Position numbers and translations under genes: made by a program | Source: Candidatus Cloacimonetes bacterium HGW-Cloacimonetes-3 | Lineage (GTDB): Bacteria; Cloacimonadota; Cloacimonadia; Cloacimonadales; Cloacimonadaceae | NCBI GenBank assembly: GCA_002840645.1 | Contig: PHBO01000007.1 | Coordinates: 1 to 64,000 of the forward strand | Length of the DNA: 64,000 nt | Direction of reading: 5' to 3' | Part shown: piece after piece, positions 53,775-61,837 of the stretch | Position numbering within the stretch: the first letter of the stretch is position 1 | How the letters are laid out: each line of letters opens with the position of its first letter | Notes under the pieces: generated by a model | Databases searched by the model: none | What the model was told of the DNA's origin: nothing | The model's input: the letters and a program-made list of their open reading frames with translations, nothing else

Positions 53775-54227
53775 TTAGCCCTTAAGACCCTGCTTGTAAC
53801 TGTTATATCTGGCTCTAAGCTCGGGATCTAAACCGCTGAGGATTTGCACCGCCAGCAGGGCAGCATTTTTAGTGCCATTGATGGCTACGCAGGCAACGGG
53901 AACACCCGGAGGCATCTGGACGATGGAATACAGTGCATCCAATCCATTAAGCGCACCGGAAGCAACAGGAACGCCGATAACTGGCAGGCATGTATGTGCC
54001 GCAACCACGCCGGGCAGATGGGCAGCAAGCCCTGCTCCGGCAATTATCACTTTCACGCCTTCCGCTTCCGCCTGAGAAGCAAGCTTAGCCGTCTGCTCCG
54101 GGTTTCGGTGTGCCGATGAAATATGCAGATCATACGCCACGCCGAAACTGTTTAACACGTCCACGGCAGCATCGAACTTATCCAAGTCACTTTTGCTGCC
54201 GAGTATAATGCGGACTAATGGATTCAT
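53775..54227 (-). CDS. purE: N5-carboxyaminoimidazole ribonucleotide mutase (or AIR carboxylase)
   Basis: 150 residues, typical for PurE, which makes carboxy-AIR in purine synthesis. Signatures are ILGSKSDLDKFD at the N-terminus, the SAHRNPEQT active-site segment with its histidine, AGAGLAAHLPGVVAAHT and the GVPVASGALNGLDALYSI region. Whether it is the class I mutase (needing PurK) or the class II carboxylase cannot be decided here, and no purK is adjacent. Its ATG immediately follows the stop of the EIIA-like gene, so the two are co-translated. Confidence 0.95.
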   Translation of the reverse strand: MNPLVRIILGSKSDLDKFDAAVDVLNSFGVAYDLHISSAHRNPEQTAKLASQAEAEGVKVIIAGAGLAAHLPGVVAAHTCLPVIGVPVASGALNGLDALYSIVQMPPGVPVACVAINGTKNAALLAVQILSGLDPELRARYNSYKQGLKG

Positions 54228-54899
54228 TTACTTAAGCTGTTCGGGGATAACTGTTAAGGCTTTGTGAATCTCAGCAGCATCAATAGCAGTTGTAAAGCTG
54301 GCAAGATTATCGGTGTTCATAATCAGCTTGGAAATATAGGAAAGGGAGAAGAGATGCTGTTTATCGTTATGCAGCAGCAGCATGAAGAAGATGTTCACGG
54401 GCTTGTTATCCGGTGCATCAAAATCAACAGGTTCTGCTGATCGGCCAAACAGGATGCTGGGAGTTTTGATCTTGGAAGGATGCAAGTGCCGTGGGTGCAG
54501 CAGGGCAACACCATTGCCAATGGCAGTGGAGATCAGCTCTTCGCGGGCAACCACAACTTCATACAGCCAGCGCGCATCACGCACAAGTTTAAGATCTTTG
54601 GCTTTTTCGCTGAGGATGCGGATTGCATCGTACTTGTTTTCTGCCGAAAAATCCAGGAAGACGTTCTCGGGGCGCATGTATTCCTCAAAATGGCAGATAA
54701 CCCGCTTTAATGCAAGCATCTTTTCTTCGGTTTCGTTTAGGTTTTCCAACCATTCGTTAAGCGAATCCTCGTCTATCTTCACGTTTTTGCCCACGAGCTT
54801 ACTTTCAAATACGTTCGTAGCTATCATTTCCTGAATTACCCGGTCGGACACCTTTAACTTCTTGGCAGCGTCTGCTTTGGATAAGAATTTCTTTGCCAT
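54228..54899 (-). CDS. Helix-turn-helix protein with PTS EIIA/PtsN-like domain
   Basis: 223 residues from the ATG at 54899, with GGAGG at good spacing; a frame to 54929 is rejected. The N-terminal 55 residues are an excisionase/MerR-like DNA-binding helix-turn-helix (FLSKADAAKKLKVSDRVIQE). Residues about 75-220 are an EIIA-type fold with TAIGNGVALLHPRH, whose histidine aligns with the phospho-accepting one of PtsN. It may be a phosphorylation-responsive regulator. It is co-transcribed with purE. Confidence 0.85.
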   Translation of the reverse strand: MAKKFLSKADAAKKLKVSDRVIQEMIATNVFESKLVGKNVKIDEDSLNEWLENLNETEEKMLALKRVICHFEEYMRPENVFLDFSAENKYDAIRILSEKAKDLKLVRDARWLYEVVVAREELISTAIGNGVALLHPRHLHPSKIKTPSILFGRSAEPVDFDAPDNKPVNIFFMLLLHNDKQHLFSLSYISKLIMNTDNLASFTTAIDAAEIHKALTVIPEQLK

Positions 54900-54994
54900 G
54901 GATACCTCCATATCTATCATGTTTATCAAGGTTTATTGGGTTGGTTGCAAGGTTTAACTTGACAAGGATACGAGAATTTTTTGGGTATGGCATT

Positions 54995-55495
54995 ATGGTC
55001 AAGAGATTTATTTACCCGTGGCTGATTTTGTTAAGCCTTAGTAGCTGCTTTTACTCGGTTTATTCGAATGCTTACCCGCATTTAAAAAAAGTTCGGGTGC
55101 TGGCGTTTGAGAATCGCAGCAGTGAATTTGCGCTTGGAGATGTGCTGCTTACCGGACTGAACCGGGAGATTCGTAATGATGGTCGCCTGAAATTGGTTAC
55201 CAAAGAGCCGGATTGCGCCTTAGAAGGCTCTGTTACCTCTTTCTCGGAAAAAGTATATAGCTACGATGCTGCGAATCAGGTGCAGGATTATCAGGTGCAA
55301 ATGCTGATATCTGTCACCTTCACAGATCTGATAAATAACAAGGTGCTTTACGAAAACAAGAATTTGTCGCTTACGGAACTTTATGCCATTGCCGCAGGCG
55401 GAACCGCTAAATTTAAAACAAAAGAGGAAGCAATAGATGAGCTCATCGCCAAGCTATACCAAACCATCCTCCAAAACAGCCTCGAAAGCTGGTGA
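54995..55495 (+). CDS. lptE: LptE-like outer-membrane lipoprotein
   Basis: 166 residues from the ATG at 54995. The lipoprotein signal ends in the lipobox SLSSC (residues 14-18). The mature part has the LptE-like order: VLAFENRSSEFALGD, LLTGLNREIRNDGRLKLV, CALEGSVTSFSEKVYSYD. LptE plugs the LptD pore that delivers lipopolysaccharide to the outer leaflet. LptD is not in the window. The frame open to 54893 is unsupported. It heads a plus-strand run reaching 63454 and overlaps the next gene by 59 bases. Confidence 0.78.
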   Translation: MVKRFIYPWLILLSLSSCFYSVYSNAYPHLKKVRVLAFENRSSEFALGDVLLTGLNREIRNDGRLKLVTKEPDCALEGSVTSFSEKVYSYDAANQVQDYQVQMLISVTFTDLINNKVLYENKNLSLTELYAIAAGGTAKFKTKEEAIDELIAKLYQTILQNSLESW

Positions 55496-56252
55496 TCCAG
55501 TCCGGCTGAACCGCTTTCTGGCAGATTGCGGGTTGGGCAGCCGACGCAAAGTTGAAGAACTGATCACCGCCGGCAGAGTTAAGCTGAACGGAGAAGTGTG
55601 TACCGATCTTGCCACCCAGATTGATCCCGCTAATGACGACCTGCAGCTGGACGGCAAAGATATTTCCGCTAAGAAACAGAAGATGTATCTGATGCTGAAC
55701 AAGCCACGTGGCTATGTGGTTACCCAAAGTGACGAGATGGGACGGCAAACCGTGTATAGCCTATTGCCTGAGAATGCTCAGAATTTGGCTTATGCGGGGC
55801 GTCTGGACAAGAACTCCGAAGGTTTGTTGCTGTTTACCAATGACACAGCTCTGATAAACCTGCTTACCCACCCTAACTACAAGGTGGAGAAGGTGTATAA
55901 AGTGGATATTGACCGTCCCCTAAGAAAACGGGAACTGGATAAACTGCGTAATGGCATCGAGATCGAAGGCGGGATAACCCATAAAGCCGGCGTGTTCGTG
56001 AAAGAAGAAGACGAAAAGACTATGAGCCTGAAAATGGTGATAACGGAAGGCAGAAAACGCCAAATCCGCCAGATGATCGAAGCGGTGGGGGCAAAAGTGC
56101 GACGCTTAAGACGCATGCAGTTTGGACCCTTGAAGCTGAAAGAGCTTCCCAGCGGGCGATGGCGTCCACTTGATTCCGGTGAAGTGCGCGCACTCTTTAG
56201 CGAGAGAAGCAAAGTGAAAGCCATGGACGACAAAAAAGCAAGGGATGAATAG
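55437..56252 (+). CDS. rluB: RluB/RsuA-family pseudouridine synthase
   Basis: 271 residues. An S4 RNA-binding domain (VRLNRFLADCGLGSRRKVEE, residues about 22-80) precedes a catalytic domain containing MLNKPRGYVVT and GRLDKNSEGLL, whose aspartate is the catalytic residue. The C-terminal VITEGRKRQIRQM is also typical. It modifies uridine in 23S or 16S rRNA; RluB is favoured but RsuA/RluE cannot be excluded. The start lies inside the lptE-like gene, supported by GAGGAAG six bases before the ATG. Confidence 0.93.
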   Translation: MSSSPSYTKPSSKTASKAGDPVRLNRFLADCGLGSRRKVEELITAGRVKLNGEVCTDLATQIDPANDDLQLDGKDISAKKQKMYLMLNKPRGYVVTQSDEMGRQTVYSLLPENAQNLAYAGRLDKNSEGLLLFTNDTALINLLTHPNYKVEKVYKVDIDRPLRKRELDKLRNGIEIEGGITHKAGVFVKEEDEKTMSLKMVITEGRKRQIRQMIEAVGAKVRRLRRMQFGPLKLKELPSGRWRPLDSGEVRALFSERSKVKAMDDKKARDE

Positions 56253-57329
56253 ATGAAATTAGCGCTAATTGGCTTACCAAAAAGCGGAAAGACCACGGTG
56301 TTTAATGCGCTTACCCGCAGTGAGCACAGCACGGACAAATATGCCCAGACGGCTACGGAAGCCAATATCGGGGTGGTGCAGGTTGCAGACGAACGCATCA
56401 CGCGCCTCAGCGAATTGTATAAGCCCAAGAAGACTATTTATGCCACTATAGAATATCATGACTACCCGGGAATATTTGCCAGGGAAGGAGATACAGCAGA
56501 TAATGCCATGCTATCCGAGATTAAAAGTGCGGAAGCCTTTGCGGTAGTACTGCGCGGCTTTGCCGATGAAGAACTGGATAGCCTTTACTCTTGTGGAGAC
56601 CCTCTGGCACAACTTAAGCATCTGGAAGAAGAAATGATGTTGAATGACCTGATTGTGGCAGAAAAGCGGCTTGAAAAGATTGAATTGGGTTACAAGCGCG
56701 GAATCAGGACACCGGCAATATCGTGCGAAGATAAGGCACTGCATGAGATATGCGCCCAGCTGCAAAATAACCTTCCCCTGCGTGATTTGCAGCTTCATCC
56801 CGATGAAGAGAAAGCCGTGCGTGGCTTCCAGTTCTTCTCCGCCAAACCGTTGCTCATCCTGATAAACTGCAGTGAAGATAATCCCAAAGAATGGGATGAG
56901 GCTCTTAAAAACCTTAATGACAGGGGCTATAAAGCCTATTCAATCGCAGGTAAGTTCGAGGAAGAACTTAGCAAGCTGGATACTGAAGAAGCGGAAATGT
57001 TCATGGCGGATATGGGTATGACAGAATCTATCCGCGACCGCCTGACCCACTGGAGCTACCAGTTGATAGGTTATCTTAGCTTCTTTACCGTGGGTGCGGA
57101 TGAAGTTCGTGCCTGGACATTGGAAGGCGGAGCTAACGCTGTGGCAGCAGCAGGAAAGATACACTCCGACCTGGCACGTGGATTCATCCGGGCAGAATGC
57201 TTTAAATACGATGACATCATGGCTCATGGCAGCGAGAAAGTTCTAAAAGAAAAGGGGCTTTTCCGCCTTGAGGGCAAAGAATATATCGTGAAAGATGGAG
57301 ACATCATCTCTATCCGCTTCAACGTTTAA
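56253..57329 (+). CDS. ychF: YchF/OLA1-family ATPase, divergent
   Basis: 358 residues. The C-terminal TGS region is plainly YchF (SFFTVGADEVRAWTLEGGA, HSDLARGFIRAECFKYDD, YIVKDGDIISIRFNV). The P-loop reads GLPKSGKTT instead of the usual GLPNVGKST, and the base-specificity region is LILINCSED instead of an N(x)xE type, so nucleotide preference may differ. YchF proteins bind ribosomes and are redox sensitive (known for the family). The ATG directly follows the rluB-like stop. Confidence 0.88.
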   Translation: MKLALIGLPKSGKTTVFNALTRSEHSTDKYAQTATEANIGVVQVADERITRLSELYKPKKTIYATIEYHDYPGIFAREGDTADNAMLSEIKSAEAFAVVLRGFADEELDSLYSCGDPLAQLKHLEEEMMLNDLIVAEKRLEKIELGYKRGIRTPAISCEDKALHEICAQLQNNLPLRDLQLHPDEEKAVRGFQFFSAKPLLILINCSEDNPKEWDEALKNLNDRGYKAYSIAGKFEEELSKLDTEEAEMFMADMGMTESIRDRLTHWSYQLIGYLSFFTVGADEVRAWTLEGGANAVAAAGKIHSDLARGFIRAECFKYDDIMAHGSEKVLKEKGLFRLEGKEYIVKDGDIISIRFNV

Positions 57330-57342
57330 CGGATAATAACAG

Positions 57343-59595
57343 ATGGCAACAGCTAAGAAACGAATCACCACCAAAAAGAAAAGCAATAACAACCTCAGTT
57401 CCCTGCAGAAACGCCTCATCAGCGGCGGTATCAGCATTTTGTGTGTATTGGTTATCCTTGCGCTTGTGATGGGCTACACCTCGATAAAAAACGATCTGGA
57501 CACCTTGCGTGGTGGTGGCGGAGTATTTAGCTGGTTCAGCCAGAGCGGCAGTCAGACAAGCAACCCGGTGGGGGTATTCGGCATAGTTTTTGGCTATATA
57601 TTCATCTATCTCTTTGGCTATTGGTTCTCGCTTGCCGGTTTCGTGATAATCGCAACCGTCTCATTCCAATACTTCCTGGCTCCGGAGCTTGACCGCAGCA
57701 GGCAAAAGGGATATTTGTTACTTATTGTGCTGTTCCTGCTGCAAGCCCTGCTTTCCTCCAGGCAGAGTGTATTTGTTCACAGTGTGATCCCCTTGTTTGT
57801 TTACAGAGCTTTAGCTGCCGTGTTCTCCGGTATTGGTGCGAGAATAATCCTGATTGGAGGTATGGTGTTAAGCGGTGTCTTGATTATAGAATTCGAACGC
57901 CTTAAAGGCTGGATTCAGCTTGCCATAGAGGATTTTCAACGCAAGCAGGAAGAGAAAGCCCCCAAGCCAGCAAAACCAACCATAAACAGCGATATAGAGA
58001 CCATCCCGGATAAGACTGAGCCTGTTCAGCCTGTAATTCAGAATCATACCCAGTTAAACATGAATCCCGAGCCTGTTGTGCCGGAGAATAATAAAGCAAA
58101 GCCTGATAACCGTAAACGCCAGATTGAACCTGAAGATGATGACGATGACCGTGAATACCTTATGCCCTCTATTTCGGACTTTCTGGAAAGCCCGGTTAAG
58201 CTCTCGGAGCGTGACCGCAAGGAAATAGAAAACCAAATCCTGAGTACCAGCCAGATACTGAAGAATAAGCTGGGAGAGTTTGGAATTGAAGCCGAAGTCA
58301 GGAATGTAAACATCGGGCCTATCATTACTCAGTACGAGCTTGAGCCTGCCAAAGGCATCAAGGTTAGCAAGTTCGCGTCTCTTGCCGATGATCTTGCTCT
58401 GGCGATAAAAGCCAAAGCCATCCGCGTGCAAGCTCCTATCCCCGGACGTGGCTTAATTGGTATCGAAATCCCCAATCTTGCCCGTGATATGATTTATCTT
58501 AGGGACTTACTGCTTTCCGAGGAGATGCGTGCCATGCACTCCAAGCTTGCCTTCGGTTTGGGAAAGGATATTGCCGGCAAACCGCTTGTGGCTGATCTTA
58601 CCAAAATGCCGCATTTACTTATTGCCGGTGCCACCGGTAGTGGTAAAAGCGTGTGTATAAACACCATTATCATGAGCCTTATTATGCGCAGCAAACCGGA
58701 TGAACTGCGCCTTATCCTTATCGACCCCAAGCGTGTAGAGCTGGCAGGATACAACGATCTGCCCCACCTGATAGGACAGGTAGTCACAGACTCAGATACT
58801 GCCCTGGAGACGATGTATTGGGCGGTTAAAGAGATGGAGCGGCGGTATGAGCTGTTGCAGGAAGCTAAGGTGCGTGATATTCTGGGCTACAACGAGAAAA
58901 GCGGTGAAGGCGAGGAGCTGGAAAAGCTGCCCTACATAGTGATAATCGTGGACGAATTTGCAGACTTAATCATGACCAGCGGCAAGGATATAGAGCTTCC
59001 CATCACCCGTTTAGCACAGATGGCGCGCGCAGTTGGCATCCATCTTATCCTGGCGACGCAAAGACCTTCCATCAAGGTTATCACCGGTATTATCAAGGCA
59101 AACTTTCCTGCCCGTATAGCCTTCCAGGTATCATCACGGGTAGATTCCCGCGTGATTCTGGATATGATTGGTGCCGAGCGCTTGCTGGGTAATGGCGATA
59201 TGCTTTACCTTCCTCCCGGCAAAGCCATGCCGGAACGCATTCACGGAGCTTATGTGTCTGATCACGAAATAGCCCGCACATGTGACTTTTTAGCCATGCA
59301 ACCCAAACCTAAACAAGATTTTAACCTTAAGGTGGAAAGCCAAAGCGATCTGGGCTTCTTTGAATACGACGACGAGCTTTTTCCAGAAGCAGCCAGGGTG
59401 ATTGTTTCCTCCGGCACAGCTTCTGTTTCCATGTTACAAAGGCATTTTAAAATAGGCTATGCCCGGGCGGGGCGCATTATAGACCTGCTGGAACGGGCAA
59501 GAATTATCGGTCCGCATCTGGGCAGCAAATCCCGCGATGTTACCGCCACCAGGGAAGATTTAATCCGTATCGGAGTTATTGATGAAGACTATTAA
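57343..59595 (+). CDS. ftsK: DNA translocase FtsK/SpoIIIE
   Basis: 750 residues. Four N-terminal membrane helices (about residues 25-185) are followed by a short charged linker. The alpha/beta motor comes next, with Walker A GATGSGKSVC (about residue 428) and Walker B IIVDEFADL. The C-terminal gamma winged helix (ASVSMLQRHFKIGYARAGRI) reads KOPS-like sequences. It pumps chromosome DNA through the division septum. The last codons overlap the start of lolA, an arrangement also known in E. coli (ftsK-lolA). Confidence 0.97.
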   Translation: MATAKKRITTKKKSNNNLSSLQKRLISGGISILCVLVILALVMGYTSIKNDLDTLRGGGGVFSWFSQSGSQTSNPVGVFGIVFGYIFIYLFGYWFSLAGFVIIATVSFQYFLAPELDRSRQKGYLLLIVLFLLQALLSSRQSVFVHSVIPLFVYRALAAVFSGIGARIILIGGMVLSGVLIIEFERLKGWIQLAIEDFQRKQEEKAPKPAKPTINSDIETIPDKTEPVQPVIQNHTQLNMNPEPVVPENNKAKPDNRKRQIEPEDDDDDREYLMPSISDFLESPVKLSERDRKEIENQILSTSQILKNKLGEFGIEAEVRNVNIGPIITQYELEPAKGIKVSKFASLADDLALAIKAKAIRVQAPIPGRGLIGIEIPNLARDMIYLRDLLLSEEMRAMHSKLAFGLGKDIAGKPLVADLTKMPHLLIAGATGSGKSVCINTIIMSLIMRSKPDELRLILIDPKRVELAGYNDLPHLIGQVVTDSDTALETMYWAVKEMERRYELLQEAKVRDILGYNEKSGEGEELEKLPYIVIIVDEFADLIMTSGKDIELPITRLAQMARAVGIHLILATQRPSIKVITGIIKANFPARIAFQVSSRVDSRVILDMIGAERLLGNGDMLYLPPGKAMPERIHGAYVSDHEIARTCDFLAMQPKPKQDFNLKVESQSDLGFFEYDDELFPEAARVIVSSGTASVSMLQRHFKIGYARAGRIIDLLERARIIGPHLGSKSRDVTATREDLIRIGVIDEDY

Positions 59596-60208
59596 ACTAT
59601 TGTCAGTATTTGTTTTATTGCTGCTTTGCGTATCAGGTATTAGCGCAATAACCACTGACGCACTCTACAAGAAGATTACTGCCACTTATGGCAGTTTCAG
59701 CACTTTTCAGGCAAGCGTGAAGCAAGATAATTACTTCGCCCAGATCAAGAAAAGCATCAGCTACCAAGGTAACATATACTTCACCCGCGGACGTATGGTA
59801 ATCAAGTATGATAAGCCCAATGTGCAGAGATTGATGATTTCCGACGGCATGGTTGACCTCTACGATGCCCAGTCCAAAACCGTGCTGCGCTCGCGCATGC
59901 GCCCTGAATTCGGCAAGATGAACCCTGTGGAGATATTGCAGGTTTATTGGAAGAAATCCACCGTCCGTGTGCTTAGCAGCAAAGGGACTATCTCGGAAGT
60001 AAGCCTGAAGCCTTATGATGACCCCCTGATAGTGAGCATGACAGCAACCATAAACCACAAGACCGGTTTAGTTCAAACCCTCAGTTATACAGATGCAAGT
60101 GACAACAAGGTAACTTACAGTTTTTCTGCTGTAAAAACCAATGTCAGTATCCCGAATTCAGTGTGGAAATTTACCTATCCCAAAGATGTACAGGTGGTGG
60201 AGCGATGA
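59582..60208 (+). CDS. lolA: Outer-membrane lipoprotein carrier LolA
   Basis: 208 residues from the ATG at 59582 (a TTG immediately before is rejected), overlapping ftsK by 14 bases. A signal peptide (MKTIKLLSVFVLLLLCVSGISA) precedes the LolA fold: YGSFSTFQASVKQDNYFA, SYQGNIYFTRGRMVIKYDKP, MISDGMVDLYD. It ferries lipoproteins across the periplasm to the outer membrane, good evidence for a double-membraned cell. LolB and LolCDE are not in the window. It overlaps the next gene as ATGA. Confidence 0.94.
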   Translation: MKTIKLLSVFVLLLLCVSGISAITTDALYKKITATYGSFSTFQASVKQDNYFAQIKKSISYQGNIYFTRGRMVIKYDKPNVQRLMISDGMVDLYDAQSKTVLRSRMRPEFGKMNPVEILQVYWKKSTVRVLSSKGTISEVSLKPYDDPLIVSMTATINHKTGLVQTLSYTDASDNKVTYSFSAVKTNVSIPNSVWKFTYPKDVQVVER

Positions 60209-61260
60209 TAGCATTAATCATGGCTGGGGGCTCAGGAACCAGATTTTGGCCTGTAAGCCGACAAAATTTCCCCAAGCAATTTATAAACATCCAAGGTAGC
60301 ACATCCATGCTGCAAAAGACCGTGGAGCGATTGCTCTCCAAGATTTGCCTGCACGATATCTACATTGTAACCGCAGCAAACCAAGCTGAACTGGTTAGCA
60401 AACAGCTCCCCCGCCTACCAAAGAACAACATTATAGTAGAGCCTTTTGGAATGAATACCGCCCCCTGTATAGCCCTTAGTGTGGAATACCTTAAATCCCG
60501 CTATGCAGATGGCGAAGTAATGCTTGTGCTGCCTGCAGATCATGTAATCCGCAATGTACCCGTTTTTTTGAAAAGCCTTATCCCCGCCGAACAGGAAGCC
60601 CGCAAAGGACGCCTGATCACCTTTGGCATAGTACCGGAATACCCCGCCACAGGATATGGCTATATCGAAGCCGGGGAAGAGCTGGCACCGCAAGTACGAA
60701 GCGTGAAACGCTTCAAAGAAAAGCCGGATAAAGATACTGCCGAACAATTCCTTGCCAGCGGCGATTTCTATTGGAACAGCGGGATGTTCTGCTGGACGAT
60801 AGGTGCAATTCATGAAGCTTTCTGCCAACTGCTGCCGGAAATCCCCAAACTAACTGCTAAAATAGCTGATATCTGGGAGGTTAAAGGAAATGAAGCCGAT
60901 GTATCGGAGCATTATGCCATAATGCCCCGTATTCCCATAGACATTGGTATCATGGAAAAAGCTGAAAAGCGTGGAGTTATCCCCGTGGATTACGGCTGGA
61001 GCGACGTGGGCAGTTGGAAAGCCCTGGCGGATATATCTCTAACTGATAATAACAGCAACCATTTCTCCACAACCGGCACCGCTATTGATGCCAAAGGTAA
61101 CTTTGTACAAACATCCAAATTCACTGCCGTAATTGGCTTGGATAACATCTGCGTGATCGAAACCGCAGACGCCATCCTGGTATGTACCAAGGACAAATCT
61201 GAAGAAGTGAAGAAAGTGGTGGACTACTTAAACAACAAAGGAGACACAAACCTGATATGA
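60205..61260 (+). CDS. manC: Mannose-1-phosphate guanylyltransferase
   Basis: 351 residues from the ATG at 60205, which overlaps the lolA stop; a frame to 60163 is rejected. Makes GDP-mannose from GTP and mannose 1-phosphate. Signatures are ALIMAGGSGTRFWPVSR at the N-terminus, VLPADHVI, FKEKPD, FYWNSGMFCWT and DYGWSDVGSWKAL. The length is that of the single-domain enzyme without the isomerase part of bifunctional forms. It supplies activated sugar for the surface glycans. Confidence 0.95.
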   Translation: MIALIMAGGSGTRFWPVSRQNFPKQFINIQGSTSMLQKTVERLLSKICLHDIYIVTAANQAELVSKQLPRLPKNNIIVEPFGMNTAPCIALSVEYLKSRYADGEVMLVLPADHVIRNVPVFLKSLIPAEQEARKGRLITFGIVPEYPATGYGYIEAGEELAPQVRSVKRFKEKPDKDTAEQFLASGDFYWNSGMFCWTIGAIHEAFCQLLPEIPKLTAKIADIWEVKGNEADVSEHYAIMPRIPIDIGIMEKAEKRGVIPVDYGWSDVGSWKALADISLTDNNSNHFSTTGTAIDAKGNFVQTSKFTAVIGLDNICVIETADAILVCTKDKSEEVKKVVDYLNNKGDTNLI

Positions 61261-61793
61261 AAAAGCTTAGTATGTCCCTGATACTGATCCTTACCGTGGT
61301 AGTTTTCCTGGCAGCGGTATCTGCCTATAAAGACAATGTGAAATCGGAAACCAGCACTTATATCGGCACCTATAAACTTGATAAAGGCAAGCCCTACCTG
61401 CTGGAAGGTAAAAACCAATATCTGCTGTTACTTGCACCTCCCGAAGCCTTGGACAGCCTGGGTATTCACTTTGCTGAAGGTGATGAGCTTACCATCCGGG
61501 GAGCTATCACCCAGGGCGCAATCTTGGTTACCAATATTCAGCGTGGTGAGGAATCCTTCACCCTGCGAGCCGATGACCTTAGTATCAATAATTATGATGA
61601 ATGCTCCTCAGTGAAGGTAACACCGGCTAAATGTATCGGCTGCAGACTATGTGTGCCAAACTGCCCAGTTGGTGCCATCTCCATGGTGAAAGGCAAAGCA
61701 GTGATAGACAGTGTTAAGTGCGTTTCCTGCAACATCTGCATCGATGGTAACGGTAAGTTTCGGGGTTGCCCGGTGAGGGCTATCAGCAAATAA
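61257..61793 (+). CDS. Membrane-anchored 2[4Fe-4S] ferredoxin-like protein
   Basis: 178 residues. An N-terminal hydrophobic helix (residues 5-24) acts as anchor or signal. A beta-rich middle domain of about 90 residues resembles an OB-fold. The C-terminal ferredoxin has CIGCRLCVPNCP and then CVSCNIC with the final CP nine residues later, a longer loop than usual. It overlaps manC by four bases. The export-like N-terminus suggests work on the outer side of the membrane; the partner is unknown. Confidence 0.85.
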   Translation: MKKLSMSLILILTVVVFLAAVSAYKDNVKSETSTYIGTYKLDKGKPYLLEGKNQYLLLLAPPEALDSLGIHFAEGDELTIRGAITQGAILVTNIQRGEESFTLRADDLSINNYDECSSVKVTPAKCIGCRLCVPNCPVGAISMVKGKAVIDSVKCVSCNICIDGNGKFRGCPVRAISK

Positions 61794-61837
61794 TCCAATT
61801 TCACCATCCCGCACTTCAATCACCCCAAGGAGAAGTT

